Source: Pseudomonas sp. ICMP 561 (lineage in GTDB: Bacteria > Pseudomonadota > Gammaproteobacteria > Pseudomonadales > Pseudomonadaceae). From it: a stretch of 64,000 nucleotides of DNA. The number at the start of each line of letters is the position of its first letter. Position 1 is the stretch's first letter. A program made the translations under genes and the position numbers. Below, piece after piece: positions 50,672 through 59,295 of the stretch. The stretch spans positions 186,001-250,000 of the forward strand of contig NZ_LKBT01000045.1 in the NCBI RefSeq assembly GCF_002699985.1, given 5' to 3'. Below the pieces are notes generated by a model that saw nothing but the letters and a program-made list of their open reading frames with translations, was not told where the DNA came from and did not search any database.

Positions 50672-51498
50672 GGCAGACGCCCAAAGGTAATGCGCTCATG
50701 GTCGCCCAGGTCGCGGCGGGTCTGAATCTTCTCAAAACCATGGCGGCTCAACAGCTCGCGGACCGCTGCGCCCTGATCGTAGCCGTGTTCCAGCAGCAAC
50801 CAGCCATCGTCGTTCAAGTAGTTGGGGGCCTGCTCGATGATCATGCGCAGATCATCCAGACCATCCGACCCTGCCACCAGCGCGCTGCTGGGCTCGAAAC
50901 GCACGTCGCCCGCCGCCAGATGCGGATCTTCGGCAGCGATGTACGGCGGGTTACTGATGATCAGATCGAAACGCTGACCCTCAAGAGAGCTGAACCAGTG
51001 ACTGCTCAGCACCCTGGCGTTGTCCAGATGCAGACGTTGACGATTGCGCTCGGCCAACGCCACGGCTTCAAGCACCCGATCCACCGCCGTCACTTGCCAG
51101 ACCGGCCGCTCGCTGGCCAGAGCCAACGCAATAGCGCCAGTACCGGTGCCCAGGTCGAGCACACGAGTGGGCGCAAAGGCAGGCACCAGTTCCAGCGCGG
51201 CCTCAACCAGCATTTCGGTTTCCGGACGTGGAATCAATGTATGAGGCGCGACGTCAAGATCCAGCTTCCAGAACCCCTGCTGCCCCAGAATGTAGGCCAC
51301 GGGTTCACCGGTACGACGGCGCTGCAGATGGGAAGCAAAGGTCAGTGCGGCTTCGCTGCTGACAATTCGCTCCGGCCAGGTATGCAGGAAACTGCGCGGT
51401 TTACCCAGCGCAGCCGCCAGAAGCAGCTCAGCATCAAGACGGGCAGTTGGTGAATCAGGAAGCTCGGCGCTTCTTAACAGGCTGGCGATGATGGTCAT
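50665..51498 (-). CDS. prmC: Peptide chain release factor N5-glutamine methyltransferase
   Basis: A 277-residue SAM enzyme that methylates the glutamine of the GGQ motif in release factors RF1/RF2. The SAM loop is VLDLGTGTGAIALALA and the catalytic motif is IISNPPYIA. The N-terminal helical domain (LLLAAALGKPRSFLHTWPE) binds the release factor. Its start directly abuts the prfA stop, which encodes its substrate, so the pair is translationally linked. Confidence 0.96.
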   Translation of the reverse strand: MTIIASLLRSAELPDSPTARLDAELLLAAALGKPRSFLHTWPERIVSSEAALTFASHLQRRRTGEPVAYILGQQGFWKLDLDVAPHTLIPRPETEMLVEAALELVPAFAPTRVLDLGTGTGAIALALASERPVWQVTAVDRVLEAVALAERNRQRLHLDNARVLSSHWFSSLEGQRFDLIISNPPYIAAEDPHLAAGDVRFEPSSALVAGSDGLDDLRMIIEQAPNYLNDDGWLLLEHGYDQGAAVRELLSRHGFEKIQTRRDLGDHERITFGRLPC

Positions 51499-52581
51499 TT
51501 ACTCACCCAGTGCCGCTAGTTGGTCTGCCTGATATTCGGCAAGTAGCGGCTCTATCACTGCATCGACACCACCGGCTAAAACTTCATCCAGCGAATACAA
51601 GGTCAAATTCACGCGGTGATCCGTTACTCGCCCCTGAGGGAAGTTATAAGTCCGGATACGCTCGGATCGATCACCCGAGCCCACCAGCAGTTTACGCTCA
51701 CTGGCAATTGCATTGGCAGCAGCGCTGGTTTGCTGGTCGTTCAGTTTGGCAGATAGCCAGGACATCGCACGGGCACGGTTCTTGTGCTGCGAGCGCTCTT
51801 CCTGGCACTCGACGACAATACCCGACGGAAGGTGAGTAATGCGAATCGCCGAGTCGGTCTTGTTGACGTGCTGACCACCCGCGCCCGATGAGCGATAGGT
51901 GTCAACACGCAGGTCCGCAGGATTGATTTCGATTGCCTGTTGCTCGTCCGGCTCAGGCAGAACGGCTACTGTGCAGGCGGAAGTATGGATACGACCCTGG
52001 GATTCTGTTTCCGGAACCCGCTGCACGCGATGCGCACCGGACTCGAATTTGAGCTTGCCGTAAACGTTCTCGCCTTCAACCCGGGCAATCACCTCTTTAT
52101 AGCCGCCATGCTCGCCTTCGTTTTCGGACAGAATCTCTACCCGCCAACCACGGCGCTCGGCATAACGCGAATACATGCGGAACAGATCGCCGGAAAAAAT
52201 CGCCGCCTCATCGCCACCGGTCCCGGCGCGAATTTCGAGGAAAACGTTACGCCCGTCATTCGGGTCCTTGGGCAGCAGCATGCGTTGCAGCTGGCTTTCC
52301 AGATCGGCGAGCAACTGCTTGGTCTCGCGGACTTCCTCCACCGCCATTTCACGCATGTCCGGATCGCTGTCCTTGAGCAGTGCCTGAGCACCGTCCAGAT
52401 CAGCCAAGGCCTTGAGCAGCTGTTTATAAGCAGCAACGATTGGCTCTACTTCAGCGTATTCCCTGGAGTACGCACGAAATTTGGTCTGATCCGAAATAAT
52501 CTCGGCATCGCCAAGCAACGCGGTCAGTTCCTCGAAACGATCGCTGAGGATATCGAGTTTGTTGAGCAGTGAGGCTTTCAT
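51499..52581 (-). CDS. prfA: Peptide chain release factor 1
   Basis: A 360-residue RF1 that terminates translation at UAA and UAG. The GGQ loop is RSSGAGGQHVNKTDSAIR, and the ribosome-binding and codon-recognition domain includes RVPETESQGRIHTSACTVAV, in which PxT-type recognition is read as PETE before the core. It overlaps the hemA stop by four bases (ATGA) and is followed immediately by prmC. Confidence 0.97.
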   Translation of the reverse strand: MKASLLNKLDILSDRFEELTALLGDAEIISDQTKFRAYSREYAEVEPIVAAYKQLLKALADLDGAQALLKDSDPDMREMAVEEVRETKQLLADLESQLQRMLLPKDPNDGRNVFLEIRAGTGGDEAAIFSGDLFRMYSRYAERRGWRVEILSENEGEHGGYKEVIARVEGENVYGKLKFESGAHRVQRVPETESQGRIHTSACTVAVLPEPDEQQAIEINPADLRVDTYRSSGAGGQHVNKTDSAIRITHLPSGIVVECQEERSQHKNRARAMSWLSAKLNDQQTSAAANAIASERKLLVGSGDRSERIRTYNFPQGRVTDHRVNLTLYSLDEVLAGGVDAVIEPLLAEYQADQLAALGE

Positions 52582-53855
52582 TGCGGGGGTTTATCCGTCG
52601 AGCCCTCACCGAGGGCAAAAAGTTCCTGGGCCATGGCCAGCGCGTCGAGGCGGCCTTCGGCAGAGAGTTTTTTCAACTGCACGCTCGGCGCGTGCAATAA
52701 CTTGTTGGTCAACCCGCGCGCCAGCTGCACCAGCACGTCTTCGGCGTTGCCGCCGTTGGCCAGCATACGCTGGGCCTTGAGTAATTCTTCGTCGCGCAAT
52801 CGCTCGCTTTGCTGCCGATAAGCCCTGAGCACGTCCACTGCGGCCAGTTCACGCAGGCGGAACATGAATTCATTGGCGCCCGTCGAGACCAGCTCTTCGG
52901 CTGCCATGGCAGCGCCCTGGCGACTCTTGAGGTTCTCGGCGACGACTTCATGCAAGTCGTCGACGGTATATAGATAGACGTCGTCCAGCTCGCCGACTTC
53001 GGGCTCGATGTCCCGTGGCACAGCGATATCGACCATGAAGATCGGCTTATGTTTGCGCAGCTTCAGGGCACTTTCAACTGCGCCCTTACCAAGAATCGGC
53101 AGTTGGCTGGCCGTCGAGCTGATCACAATGTCGCTATTGACCAGCTCTGCCGGGATGTCAGAGAGCAATACCGCATGAGCGCCAAATTCGGCAGCCAGAA
53201 TACTCGCCCGCTCAAGGGTCCGGTTGGCAACCACGATGCGCTTGACGCCAAGGTCATGCAAATGACGCGCAACCAACGTGATGGTTTCACCCGCGCCGAT
53301 CAGCAAAGCCTGGCTGCGTTGCAAATCACTGAAAATCTGTTTCGCCAGACTGACAGCGGCAAAAGCCACGGAAACCGGGTTTTCACCAATAGCGGTATCG
53401 GTGCGTACCTGCTTGGCAGCGCTGAACGTGGCCTGAAACAGTCGGCCCAGCAACGGACCGATGGTGCCGGCTTCCCGGGCCACGGCGTAGGCGGACTTCA
53501 TCTGACCGAGAATCTGCGGCTCACCCAATACCAGCGAGTCGAGCCCGGAGGCGACTCGCATCATGTGACGAACAGCCGCATCGTCGGCGTGCACATAAGC
53601 ACTCGCGCGCAGCTCATCCAGGCTCAAATGGTGATATTCGGCCAGCCAGGCGAGCACCGTCTCAGAACCGATCTGGTCCTGTTCGATGTACAACTCGCTA
53701 CGGTTACACGTAGAAAGGATCGCAGCTTCGCGGCTATTGGTAAGGCGGCAAAGCTGCTGCAAGGCCTCAACCAGCTGCTCTGGCGTAAATGCCACGCGCT
53801 CGCGGACGTCTACTGAGGCAGTCTTATGGTTGATACCAAGTGCAAGGAAGGCCAT
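52578..53855 (-). CDS. hemA: Glutamyl-tRNA reductase
   Basis: A 425-residue enzyme that reduces glutamyl-tRNA(Glu) to glutamate-1-semialdehyde, the first committed step of tetrapyrrole synthesis. The catalytic Cys is in AAILSTCNRSELY; the NADPH loop is ALLIGAGETITLVARHL; a C-terminal dimerisation helix follows. It is the first gene of the operon and diverges from the TPR lipoprotein gene across 226 bases containing a direct repeat. Confidence 0.97.
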   Translation of the reverse strand: MAFLALGINHKTASVDVRERVAFTPEQLVEALQQLCRLTNSREAAILSTCNRSELYIEQDQIGSETVLAWLAEYHHLSLDELRASAYVHADDAAVRHMMRVASGLDSLVLGEPQILGQMKSAYAVAREAGTIGPLLGRLFQATFSAAKQVRTDTAIGENPVSVAFAAVSLAKQIFSDLQRSQALLIGAGETITLVARHLHDLGVKRIVVANRTLERASILAAEFGAHAVLLSDIPAELVNSDIVISSTASQLPILGKGAVESALKLRKHKPIFMVDIAVPRDIEPEVGELDDVYLYTVDDLHEVVAENLKSRQGAAMAAEELVSTGANEFMFRLRELAAVDVLRAYRQQSERLRDEELLKAQRMLANGGNAEDVLVQLARGLTNKLLHAPSVQLKKLSAEGRLDALAMAQELFALGEGSTDKPPQ

Positions 53856-53887
53856 TCAAGGTCGCTGATGGTGACGTGAAGCCGACA

Positions 53888-53946
53888 ATTGTCCTACTTC
53901 AATAGACTCAGAACAACCACCGTTGACTATTGTCCTAATAGACTCA
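53888..53946. repeat. Direct repeat in the hemA / TPR lipoprotein promoter region
   Basis: ATTGTCCTA-N5-ATAGACTCA (53888-53910) recurs as ATTGTCCTAATAGACTCA (53929-53946), a 41-base periodicity with a five-base indel. It lies in the shared divergent promoter region and may be a tandem operator. Confidence 0.55.
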
Positions 53947-54081
53947 CGCTGCAAACGCCCCGAAATGGCGCTTATGGCATAAACAAATATGCGTTCCGGC
54001 AGTTTTCCAACCGGCTGTGGGTTTGCTCCCAGCCTTGTGTCATGATGCTCAAAACCGCAGGTAAGTCGTCCCTTCTTATAT

Positions 54082-55809
54082 ATGAATAGATCCTCCGCGC
54101 TGTTTCTCGCCCTCGTCTTTCTCAGCGGTTGCCAGTCCATGGCTCCGGTTCAGCCGCAGACTACTCCTGCGCCGAAAGACACCGCCCCCGCACCTGAAGC
54201 CAAGCCTCAGGTCTACGGCTCGTTCACTCAGGAAACCCTCGTCAGCCTGCTGAGCGCGGAACTGGCTGGCCAGCGCAATCGTTTCGACATTGCCCTGGAC
54301 AACTACGTGACCCAGGCGATCAACACTCAGGATCCGGGTGTTTCCGAGCGCGCATTCCGCATTGCCGAGTATCTGGGTGCCGATCAGGCGGCGCTGGACA
54401 CTTCGCTGATCTGGGCCAGAAACGACCGGGAAAACCTTGAAGCACAGCGCGCAGCAGCCATTCAACTGGCTCGGGCGGGACGCTATGACGACTCCATGGT
54501 GTACATGGAAAAAGTCCTGCAAGGTCAAGGCGACACGCATTTCGACTTCCTGGCACTGTCAGCGGCGGAAACCAATCCGGAAACCCGCAACGCGCTGCTT
54601 ACCAGCTTTGACCGACTGCTGGTCAAATACCCAAACAACGGACAGCTGATTTTCGGCAAGGCATTGCTGCTTCAACAGAACGGTGACGCACAAGCCTCAC
54701 TGAAGCTGCTGGAAGATAATCCGCCTAAAGAAGGTGAAATTGCTCCGATACTGCTACGCGCTCGCCTGCTGCAAGGCTTGAACCGTGGCAAGGAAGCATT
54801 GCCGATCCTCGAAAAAAGCATCAAGAAATACCCGGACGACAAGCGCCTGCGCCTGACTTACGCCCGCATGCTGGTTGAACAGAACCGCATGGAAGACGCC
54901 AAAGTGCAGTTCTCCAGCCTTGTGCAGCAGTATCCAGATGACGATGAACTGCGTTTTTCCCTGGCGCTGGTCTGCCTTGAAGCCAAGGCGTGGGATGAAG
55001 CAGCAGGTTATCTGGAAGAGCTGATAGCCCGCGGCGCTCATGAGGATTCCGCGCACCTGAACCTGGGGCGCATCCATGAAGAGCGTAACGATCAACAAAG
55101 CGCACTTGCCGAATATGCCCAGGTTGGCCCCGGCCCGGATTATCTGTCCGCACAGTTACGTCAGGCCGATATTCTGATGAGCAACGGCAGCGCGGCCGAA
55201 GCTTCCAAACGTTTGTCAGAGGCTCGCGATTCACAACCTGACTACGCGATCCAGTTGTACCTGATCGAAGCCGAAACCCTGTCCAGCAACAATCAGGTGG
55301 ATCGCGCCTGGCAGTTGCTGAATCAAGCGCTCAAGCAGTATCCGGATGACCTGAATCTGCTGTACACCCGCTCGATGATGGCGGAAAAACGCGGTGATCT
55401 GGCCCAGATGGAAAAAGACCTGCGCTCGATTCTCAAGCGTGAGCCGGAAAACGCCATGGCGTTGAATGCGCTGGGCTACACCCTTTCCGACCGCACCACG
55501 CGCTATGCAGAAGCCAAGGAGCTGATCGAAAGAGCCCACAAACTCAATCCGGAAGATCCTGCAGTCCTCGATAGCCTTGGCTGGGTAAACTACCGCCTGG
55601 GTAATCTGGACGAAGCCGAGCGCCTGCTGCGCCTGGCACTTGAACGCTTCCCCGATCATGAAGTGGCCGCCCACCTGGGCGAAGTGCTGTGGGCCAAAGG
55701 CGAGCAGCGCGAAGCCCGCAAAGTCTGGGGCAAAGCCCTTGAAGAACAACCTGACAGCCCTATTCTGCGCAGCACTCTGTTGCGCCTGACCGGATCCGAG
55801 ACTCTTTAA
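54082..55809 (+). CDS. Tetratricopeptide-repeat lipoprotein
   Basis: A 575-residue envelope lipoprotein. The signal peptide (LFLALVFLSGC) has a lipobox, followed by a proline-rich linker (VQPQTTPAPKDTAPAPEAKP) and a solenoid of many TPR units (for example AEYLGAD-type repeats early, and ALGYTLSDRTTRYAEAKELI, LGNLDEAERLLRLALERFPD near the end). It probably works in outer-membrane assembly or trafficking as a scaffold; no catalytic motif is seen. It lies four bases before lolB and so is in the same operon. Confidence 0.9.
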   Translation: MNRSSALFLALVFLSGCQSMAPVQPQTTPAPKDTAPAPEAKPQVYGSFTQETLVSLLSAELAGQRNRFDIALDNYVTQAINTQDPGVSERAFRIAEYLGADQAALDTSLIWARNDRENLEAQRAAAIQLARAGRYDDSMVYMEKVLQGQGDTHFDFLALSAAETNPETRNALLTSFDRLLVKYPNNGQLIFGKALLLQQNGDAQASLKLLEDNPPKEGEIAPILLRARLLQGLNRGKEALPILEKSIKKYPDDKRLRLTYARMLVEQNRMEDAKVQFSSLVQQYPDDDELRFSLALVCLEAKAWDEAAGYLEELIARGAHEDSAHLNLGRIHEERNDQQSALAEYAQVGPGPDYLSAQLRQADILMSNGSAAEASKRLSEARDSQPDYAIQLYLIEAETLSSNNQVDRAWQLLNQALKQYPDDLNLLYTRSMMAEKRGDLAQMEKDLRSILKREPENAMALNALGYTLSDRTTRYAEAKELIERAHKLNPEDPAVLDSLGWVNYRLGNLDEAERLLRLALERFPDHEVAAHLGEVLWAKGEQREARKVWGKALEEQPDSPILRSTLLRLTGSETL

Positions 55810-55813
55810 TTTT

Positions 55814-56431
55814 ATGTTTTTGCGCCATGTAGTCGTATTCAGCCTCATCGCCCTGCTCGCCGGTTGCGCAGGCCTCACTTCCCGGGAAGCCGTCGAAGGC
55901 AAGGGAGACCCGGCGCAGTGGCGTCAGCACAAAGAACAACTGACCGCCCTCGACGGCTGGCAGATCAACGGCAAGGTCGGCATTCGCGCGCCAAAGGATT
56001 CAGGAAGCGGCACGCTGTTCTGGCTGCAACGCCAGGACTACTACGACATTCGTTTGTCCGGTCCACTGGGACGCGGCGCCGCACGCTTGACCGGCCGTCC
56101 CGGCAGCGTTGCGCTGGAAGTTGCCAACCAGGGTCGCTACGAGGCCCCCACTCCAGAGACACTGCTTGAAGAACAGCTCGGCTGGAAACTGCCCGTGTCG
56201 CATCTGGTCTGGTGGGTGCGCGGCCTGCCCGCCCCCGACAGCAAGAGTCGGCTGACACTTGATGGTGACAGTCGTCTGGCAAACCTTGAACAGGATGGCT
56301 GGCAGGTTGAATACCTGAGTTATGTCGAACAGAACGGTTATTGGTTGCCCGAGCGCGTCAAGCTGCACGGCCAGGACCTTGATGTCACGCTGGTGATCAA
56401 GGACTGGCAGCCACGCAAACTGGGTCAATAA
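55814..56431 (+). CDS. lolB: Outer-membrane lipoprotein LolB
   Basis: A 205-residue receptor that takes lipoproteins from periplasmic LolA and inserts them in the outer membrane. Its signal peptide and lipobox (FSLIALLAGC) fit, and the family pattern GWQINGKVGIRAPKDSGSG, FWLQRQDYYDIRLSGPLGRG and LVWWVRGLPAPDS is clear. It lies between the TPR lipoprotein and ispE in a compact operon. Confidence 0.95.
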   Translation: MFLRHVVVFSLIALLAGCAGLTSREAVEGKGDPAQWRQHKEQLTALDGWQINGKVGIRAPKDSGSGTLFWLQRQDYYDIRLSGPLGRGAARLTGRPGSVALEVANQGRYEAPTPETLLEEQLGWKLPVSHLVWWVRGLPAPDSKSRLTLDGDSRLANLEQDGWQVEYLSYVEQNGYWLPERVKLHGQDLDVTLVIKDWQPRKLGQ

Positions 56432-56433
56432 GC

Positions 56434-57285
56434 ATGAGCGATGCACGCCTGACCCTGCCCGCTCCTGCCAAACTGAATCTGATGCTGCACATTCTCGGCC
56501 GTCGCCCCGATGGCTATCACGAACTGCAAACCCTGTTTCAGTTCGTCGACTACGGCGATGACCTCAGCTTCGCCGTTCGCCAGGACGGTGAAATCCGCCT
56601 GCAGACCGATGTTCCCGGTGTTCCCCATGACAGCAACCTGATCGTCAAGGCAGCCCGGGCACTGCAACAACAATCGGGTTGCACCCTCGGCATGGACATC
56701 TGGCTGGAAAAGCGCTTGCCCATGGGCGGCGGAATCGGCGGCGGCAGCTCCGATGCAGCGACGACATTGCTGGGGTTGAACCATCTGTGGAATCTTGGCT
56801 GGGACGAAAATCGTCTCGCCGCGCTGGGCCTGACTCTCGGGGCAGACGTTCCGGTTTTCGTACGCGGACATGCCGCATTTGCTGAGGGTGTAGGGGAAAA
56901 ACTCACCCCTGTAGACCCGGAAGAACCGTGGTATCTGGTACTCGTGCCGCAAGTATCTGTAAGTACAGCAGAAATTTTTTCAGATCCACTGTTGACACGT
57001 AACACTCCTCCCATTAAAGTGCGCCCCGTTCCCAAGGGAAACAGTCGAAATGACTGCTTACCGGTTGTAGCAAGGCGTTATCCAGAAGTACGTAACGCTT
57101 TGAATTTGTTAGGTAAATTTACCGAAGCAAAATTAACCGGAACTGGAAGTTGTGTGTTTGGGGCCTTCCCAAACAAAGCTGAAGCTGATAAAGTCTCGGC
57201 CCTTCTTACAGAGACCTTTACGGGGTTTGTAGCAAAAGGAAGCAACGTTTCGATGTTGCATCGCAAGCTGCAAAGTCTGCTCTAA
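56434..57285 (+). CDS. ispE: 4-diphosphocytidyl-2-C-methyl-D-erythritol kinase
   Basis: A 283-residue GHMP kinase of the MEP isoprenoid pathway. The ATP loop is LPMGGGIGGGSSDAATTL, and the substrate block LPAPAKLNLMLHILGRRPDG starts the protein. Codon use changes sharply near position 56940: the last third is AT-rich with several TTA leucine codons, unlike the first part, yet remains in frame and ispE-like. A promoter-like sequence lies inside the gene at 56992-57020. The stop is 38 bases before tRNA-Gln. Confidence 0.95.
   Translation: MSDARLTLPAPAKLNLMLHILGRRPDGYHELQTLFQFVDYGDDLSFAVRQDGEIRLQTDVPGVPHDSNLIVKAARALQQQSGCTLGMDIWLEKRLPMGGGIGGGSSDAATTLLGLNHLWNLGWDENRLAALGLTLGADVPVFVRGHAAFAEGVGEKLTPVDPEEPWYLVLVPQVSVSTAEIFSDPLLTRNTPPIKVRPVPKGNSRNDCLPVVARRYPEVRNALNLLGKFTEAKLTGTGSCVFGAFPNKAEADKVSALLTETFTGFVAKGSNVSMLHRKLQSLL
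56992..57020 (+). promoter_or_regulatory. Promoter inside ispE for tRNA-Gln / prs
   Basis: A perfect -35 TTGACA (56992-56997), an ideal 17-base spacer and -10 TAAAGT (57015-57020) are followed by a GC-rich discriminator (GCGCCCC), the arrangement of stringently controlled stable-RNA promoters. The start would be near 57027, about 300 bases before the tRNA. Confidence 0.6.
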
Positions 57286-57323
57286 AAAGGAACCGGGTAC
57301 TGGGTACTCGTTGCAACAAATAC

Positions 57324-57398
57324 AGGGGCGTCGCCAAGCGGTAAGGCAGCAGGTTTTGATCCTGCCATGCGTTGGTTCGAATCCAGCCGCCCCTGCCA
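57324..57398 (+). tRNA. tRNA-Gln (anticodon TTG)
   Basis: A 75-base cloverleaf: acceptor AGGGGCG pairs with CGCCCCT, discriminator G and encoded CCA. The anticodon stem GCAGG/CCTGC encloses TTTTGAT, giving anticodon TTG, and the T-arm loop is TTCGAAT. It decodes CAA (and CAG by wobble). It lies between ispE and prs, as in other Pseudomonas. Confidence 0.97.
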
Positions 57399-57444
57399 TT
57401 TTCCTATACTCATCCAGGTTACCCTCAGCCTTCAGGTACTGCGC

Positions 57445-58386
57445 GTGTCCAAGATGATGGTCTTTACGGGGAACGCTAACCCCGATCTGGCTCGACGTGT
57501 CGTACGTCAGCTGCATATCCCACTAGGTGATGTTTCTGTCGGCAAGTTTTCCGACGGCGAAATTTCTACTGAGATTAATGAAAACGTCCGCGGTAAAGAC
57601 GTATTTATCATTCAGCCGACTTGCGCTCCGACCAACGATAACCTGATGGAACTGGTTGTGATGGCTGATGCCTTCCGCCGCTCCTCAGCGTCCCGAATCA
57701 CTGCTGTGATTCCTTACTTTGGTTATGCCCGTCAGGATCGCCGTCCGCGTTCCGCACGTGTGGCTATCAGTGCGAAAGTTGTTGCTGACATGCTTACCGT
57801 AGTCGGGATCGATCGTGTTCTCACGGTTGATCTGCATGCTGACCAAATCCAGGGTTTCTTCGATATTCCGGTAGATAACATCTACGGCTCCCCGGTTCTG
57901 GTGGATGACATTGAAGATCAACGTTTCGAAAACCTGATGATCGTTTCCCCGGATATCGGCGGCGTCGTGCGTGCACGTGCTGTTGCGAAGTCTCTGGGTG
58001 TTGATCTCGGGATCATCGACAAGCGCCGTGAGAAAGCCAATCACTCTGAAGTGATGCATATCATCGGTGATGTCGAAGGGCGTACCTGTATTCTGGTCGA
58101 TGACATGGTCGATACCGCCGGCACACTGTGCCATGCGGCCAAGGCCCTGAAAGAGCATGGCGCTGCCAAGGTCTTTGCCTACTGCACACACCCTGTGCTG
58201 TCGGGTCGGGCGATCGAAAACATTGAGAATTCCGTGCTGGATGAACTGGTGGTGACTAACACCATCCCGTTGTCCGCTGCAGCACAAGCCTGTAGCCGTA
58301 TCCGTCAACTGGATATCGCTCCGGTAGTCGCTGAGGCGGTCCGCCGCATCAGCAACGAAGAATCGATCAGCGCGATGTTCCGCTAA
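57445..58386 (+). CDS. prs: Ribose-phosphate pyrophosphokinase
   Basis: A 313-residue enzyme making PRPP from ribose 5-phosphate and ATP for nucleotide, His and Trp synthesis. Key blocks are FTGNANPDLARRVVRQLH, PYFGYARQDRRPR (ATP loop), VDLHADQIQGFFDIPVDNIY and CILVDDMVDTAGTL (PRPP loop). The start is a GTG at 57445 (MSKMMVFTGN), with CAGG eight bases upstream; a longer frame runs back into the tRNA and is not credible. It ends in a strong terminator. Confidence 0.97.
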   Translation: MSKMMVFTGNANPDLARRVVRQLHIPLGDVSVGKFSDGEISTEINENVRGKDVFIIQPTCAPTNDNLMELVVMADAFRRSSASRITAVIPYFGYARQDRRPRSARVAISAKVVADMLTVVGIDRVLTVDLHADQIQGFFDIPVDNIYGSPVLVDDIEDQRFENLMIVSPDIGGVVRARAVAKSLGVDLGIIDKRREKANHSEVMHIIGDVEGRTCILVDDMVDTAGTLCHAAKALKEHGAAKVFAYCTHPVLSGRAIENIENSVLDELVVTNTIPLSAAAQACSRIRQLDIAPVVAEAVRRISNEESISAMFR

Positions 58387-58418
58387 GGGGTTTCCCTTAG
58401 CTGACACCCTGTTGACGA

Positions 58419-58460
58419 AAAGCGCCCCGCCCTGACATTCGGTCAGGGCGGGGCTTTTTT
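58419..58460 (+). terminator. Rho-independent terminator of prs
   Basis: GCCCCGCCCTGAC pairs with GTCAGGGCGGGGC over a five-base loop and is followed by TTTTTT, a very strong stem. Confidence 0.95.
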
Positions 58461-58524
58461 GCCCATATCGTCCTGACGTCGGTCGCAAACGTCAGGTCGA
58501 ATGTGGCTAATTTGGAGATACAAA

Positions 58525-59133
58525 ATGAACGATTTTACTTTGAATGCTGAACTGCGTTCCGACCTGGGGAAAGGTGCGAGCCGCCGCCTGCGTCGTCTCG
58601 CAAGCCTGGTTCCAGCTGTAGTTTACGGTGGCGACAAAGCCCCTGAATCCATCAGCCTGCTGGCCAAAGAAGTTGCAAAACTGCTGGAAAACGAAGCTTC
58701 GTACAGCCACATCATCGCGCTGACCGTTGATGGCAAAAAGCAAAACGTGATCATCAAAGCTCTGCAACGTCACCCGGCCAAAGGCCACGTGATGCACGCT
58801 GACTTCGTACGCGTTGTAGCTGGCCAGAAACTGACCGCTATCGTGCCTGTGCACTTCATCGGTGAAGAAGTTCCAGTCAAGAAAGGCGGCGAAGTTTCGC
58901 ACGTTACTTCCGAGCTGGAAGTAAGCTGCCTGCCGAAAGATCTGCCTGAGTTCATCGAAGTAGACGTGTCTGCTCTGGAAATCGGTTCGATCGTTCACTT
59001 GTCCGACGTTAAAGCACCTAAAGGTGTTGAGTTCGTTGCTCTGGCGCACGGTAACGACCTGGCTGTTGCCAACGTCCACGCCCCACGCATCGCACCGACC
59101 GAAGACGAAGCAGAAGAAGGTACTGCCGAGTAA
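58525..59133 (+). CDS. rplY: Ribosomal protein bL25, CTC long form
   Basis: A 202-residue 5S-rRNA-binding ribosomal protein. The N-terminal bL25 domain (LNAELRSDLGKGASRRLRR, VPAVVYGGDKAPESI, HIIALTVDGKKQNVIIKAL) is followed by the C-terminal TL5/CTC beta domain (VPVHFIGEEVPVKKGGEVSH) and an acidic tail. GGAG nine bases before the ATG at 58525 fixes the start; a longer opening is ignored. Codons are those of highly expressed genes. Confidence 0.96.
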   Translation: MNDFTLNAELRSDLGKGASRRLRRLASLVPAVVYGGDKAPESISLLAKEVAKLLENEASYSHIIALTVDGKKQNVIIKALQRHPAKGHVMHADFVRVVAGQKLTAIVPVHFIGEEVPVKKGGEVSHVTSELEVSCLPKDLPEFIEVDVSALEIGSIVHLSDVKAPKGVEFVALAHGNDLAVANVHAPRIAPTEDEAEEGTAE

Positions 59134-59295
59134 TTCATTACTCGGTCATACCGGAGTTGCTCGGGAAACCGCTGTAAAAGTCAGGCAAAACGGGCAGGAT
59201 CGCGGAGTTTACATCATGGTAAATGAGCAGTTTTCTTCCAGTTTTGCCGCTGTCTGCAGCGGCTTCAACCACAACTCCATAAAAGGGCCCCTGTC

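Noticed and set aside
57367..57444. N-terminal extension of prs back into tRNA-Gln
   Set aside because: It starts inside the tRNA gene and would give a non-family N-terminus; the GTG at 57445 gives the canonical Prs start.
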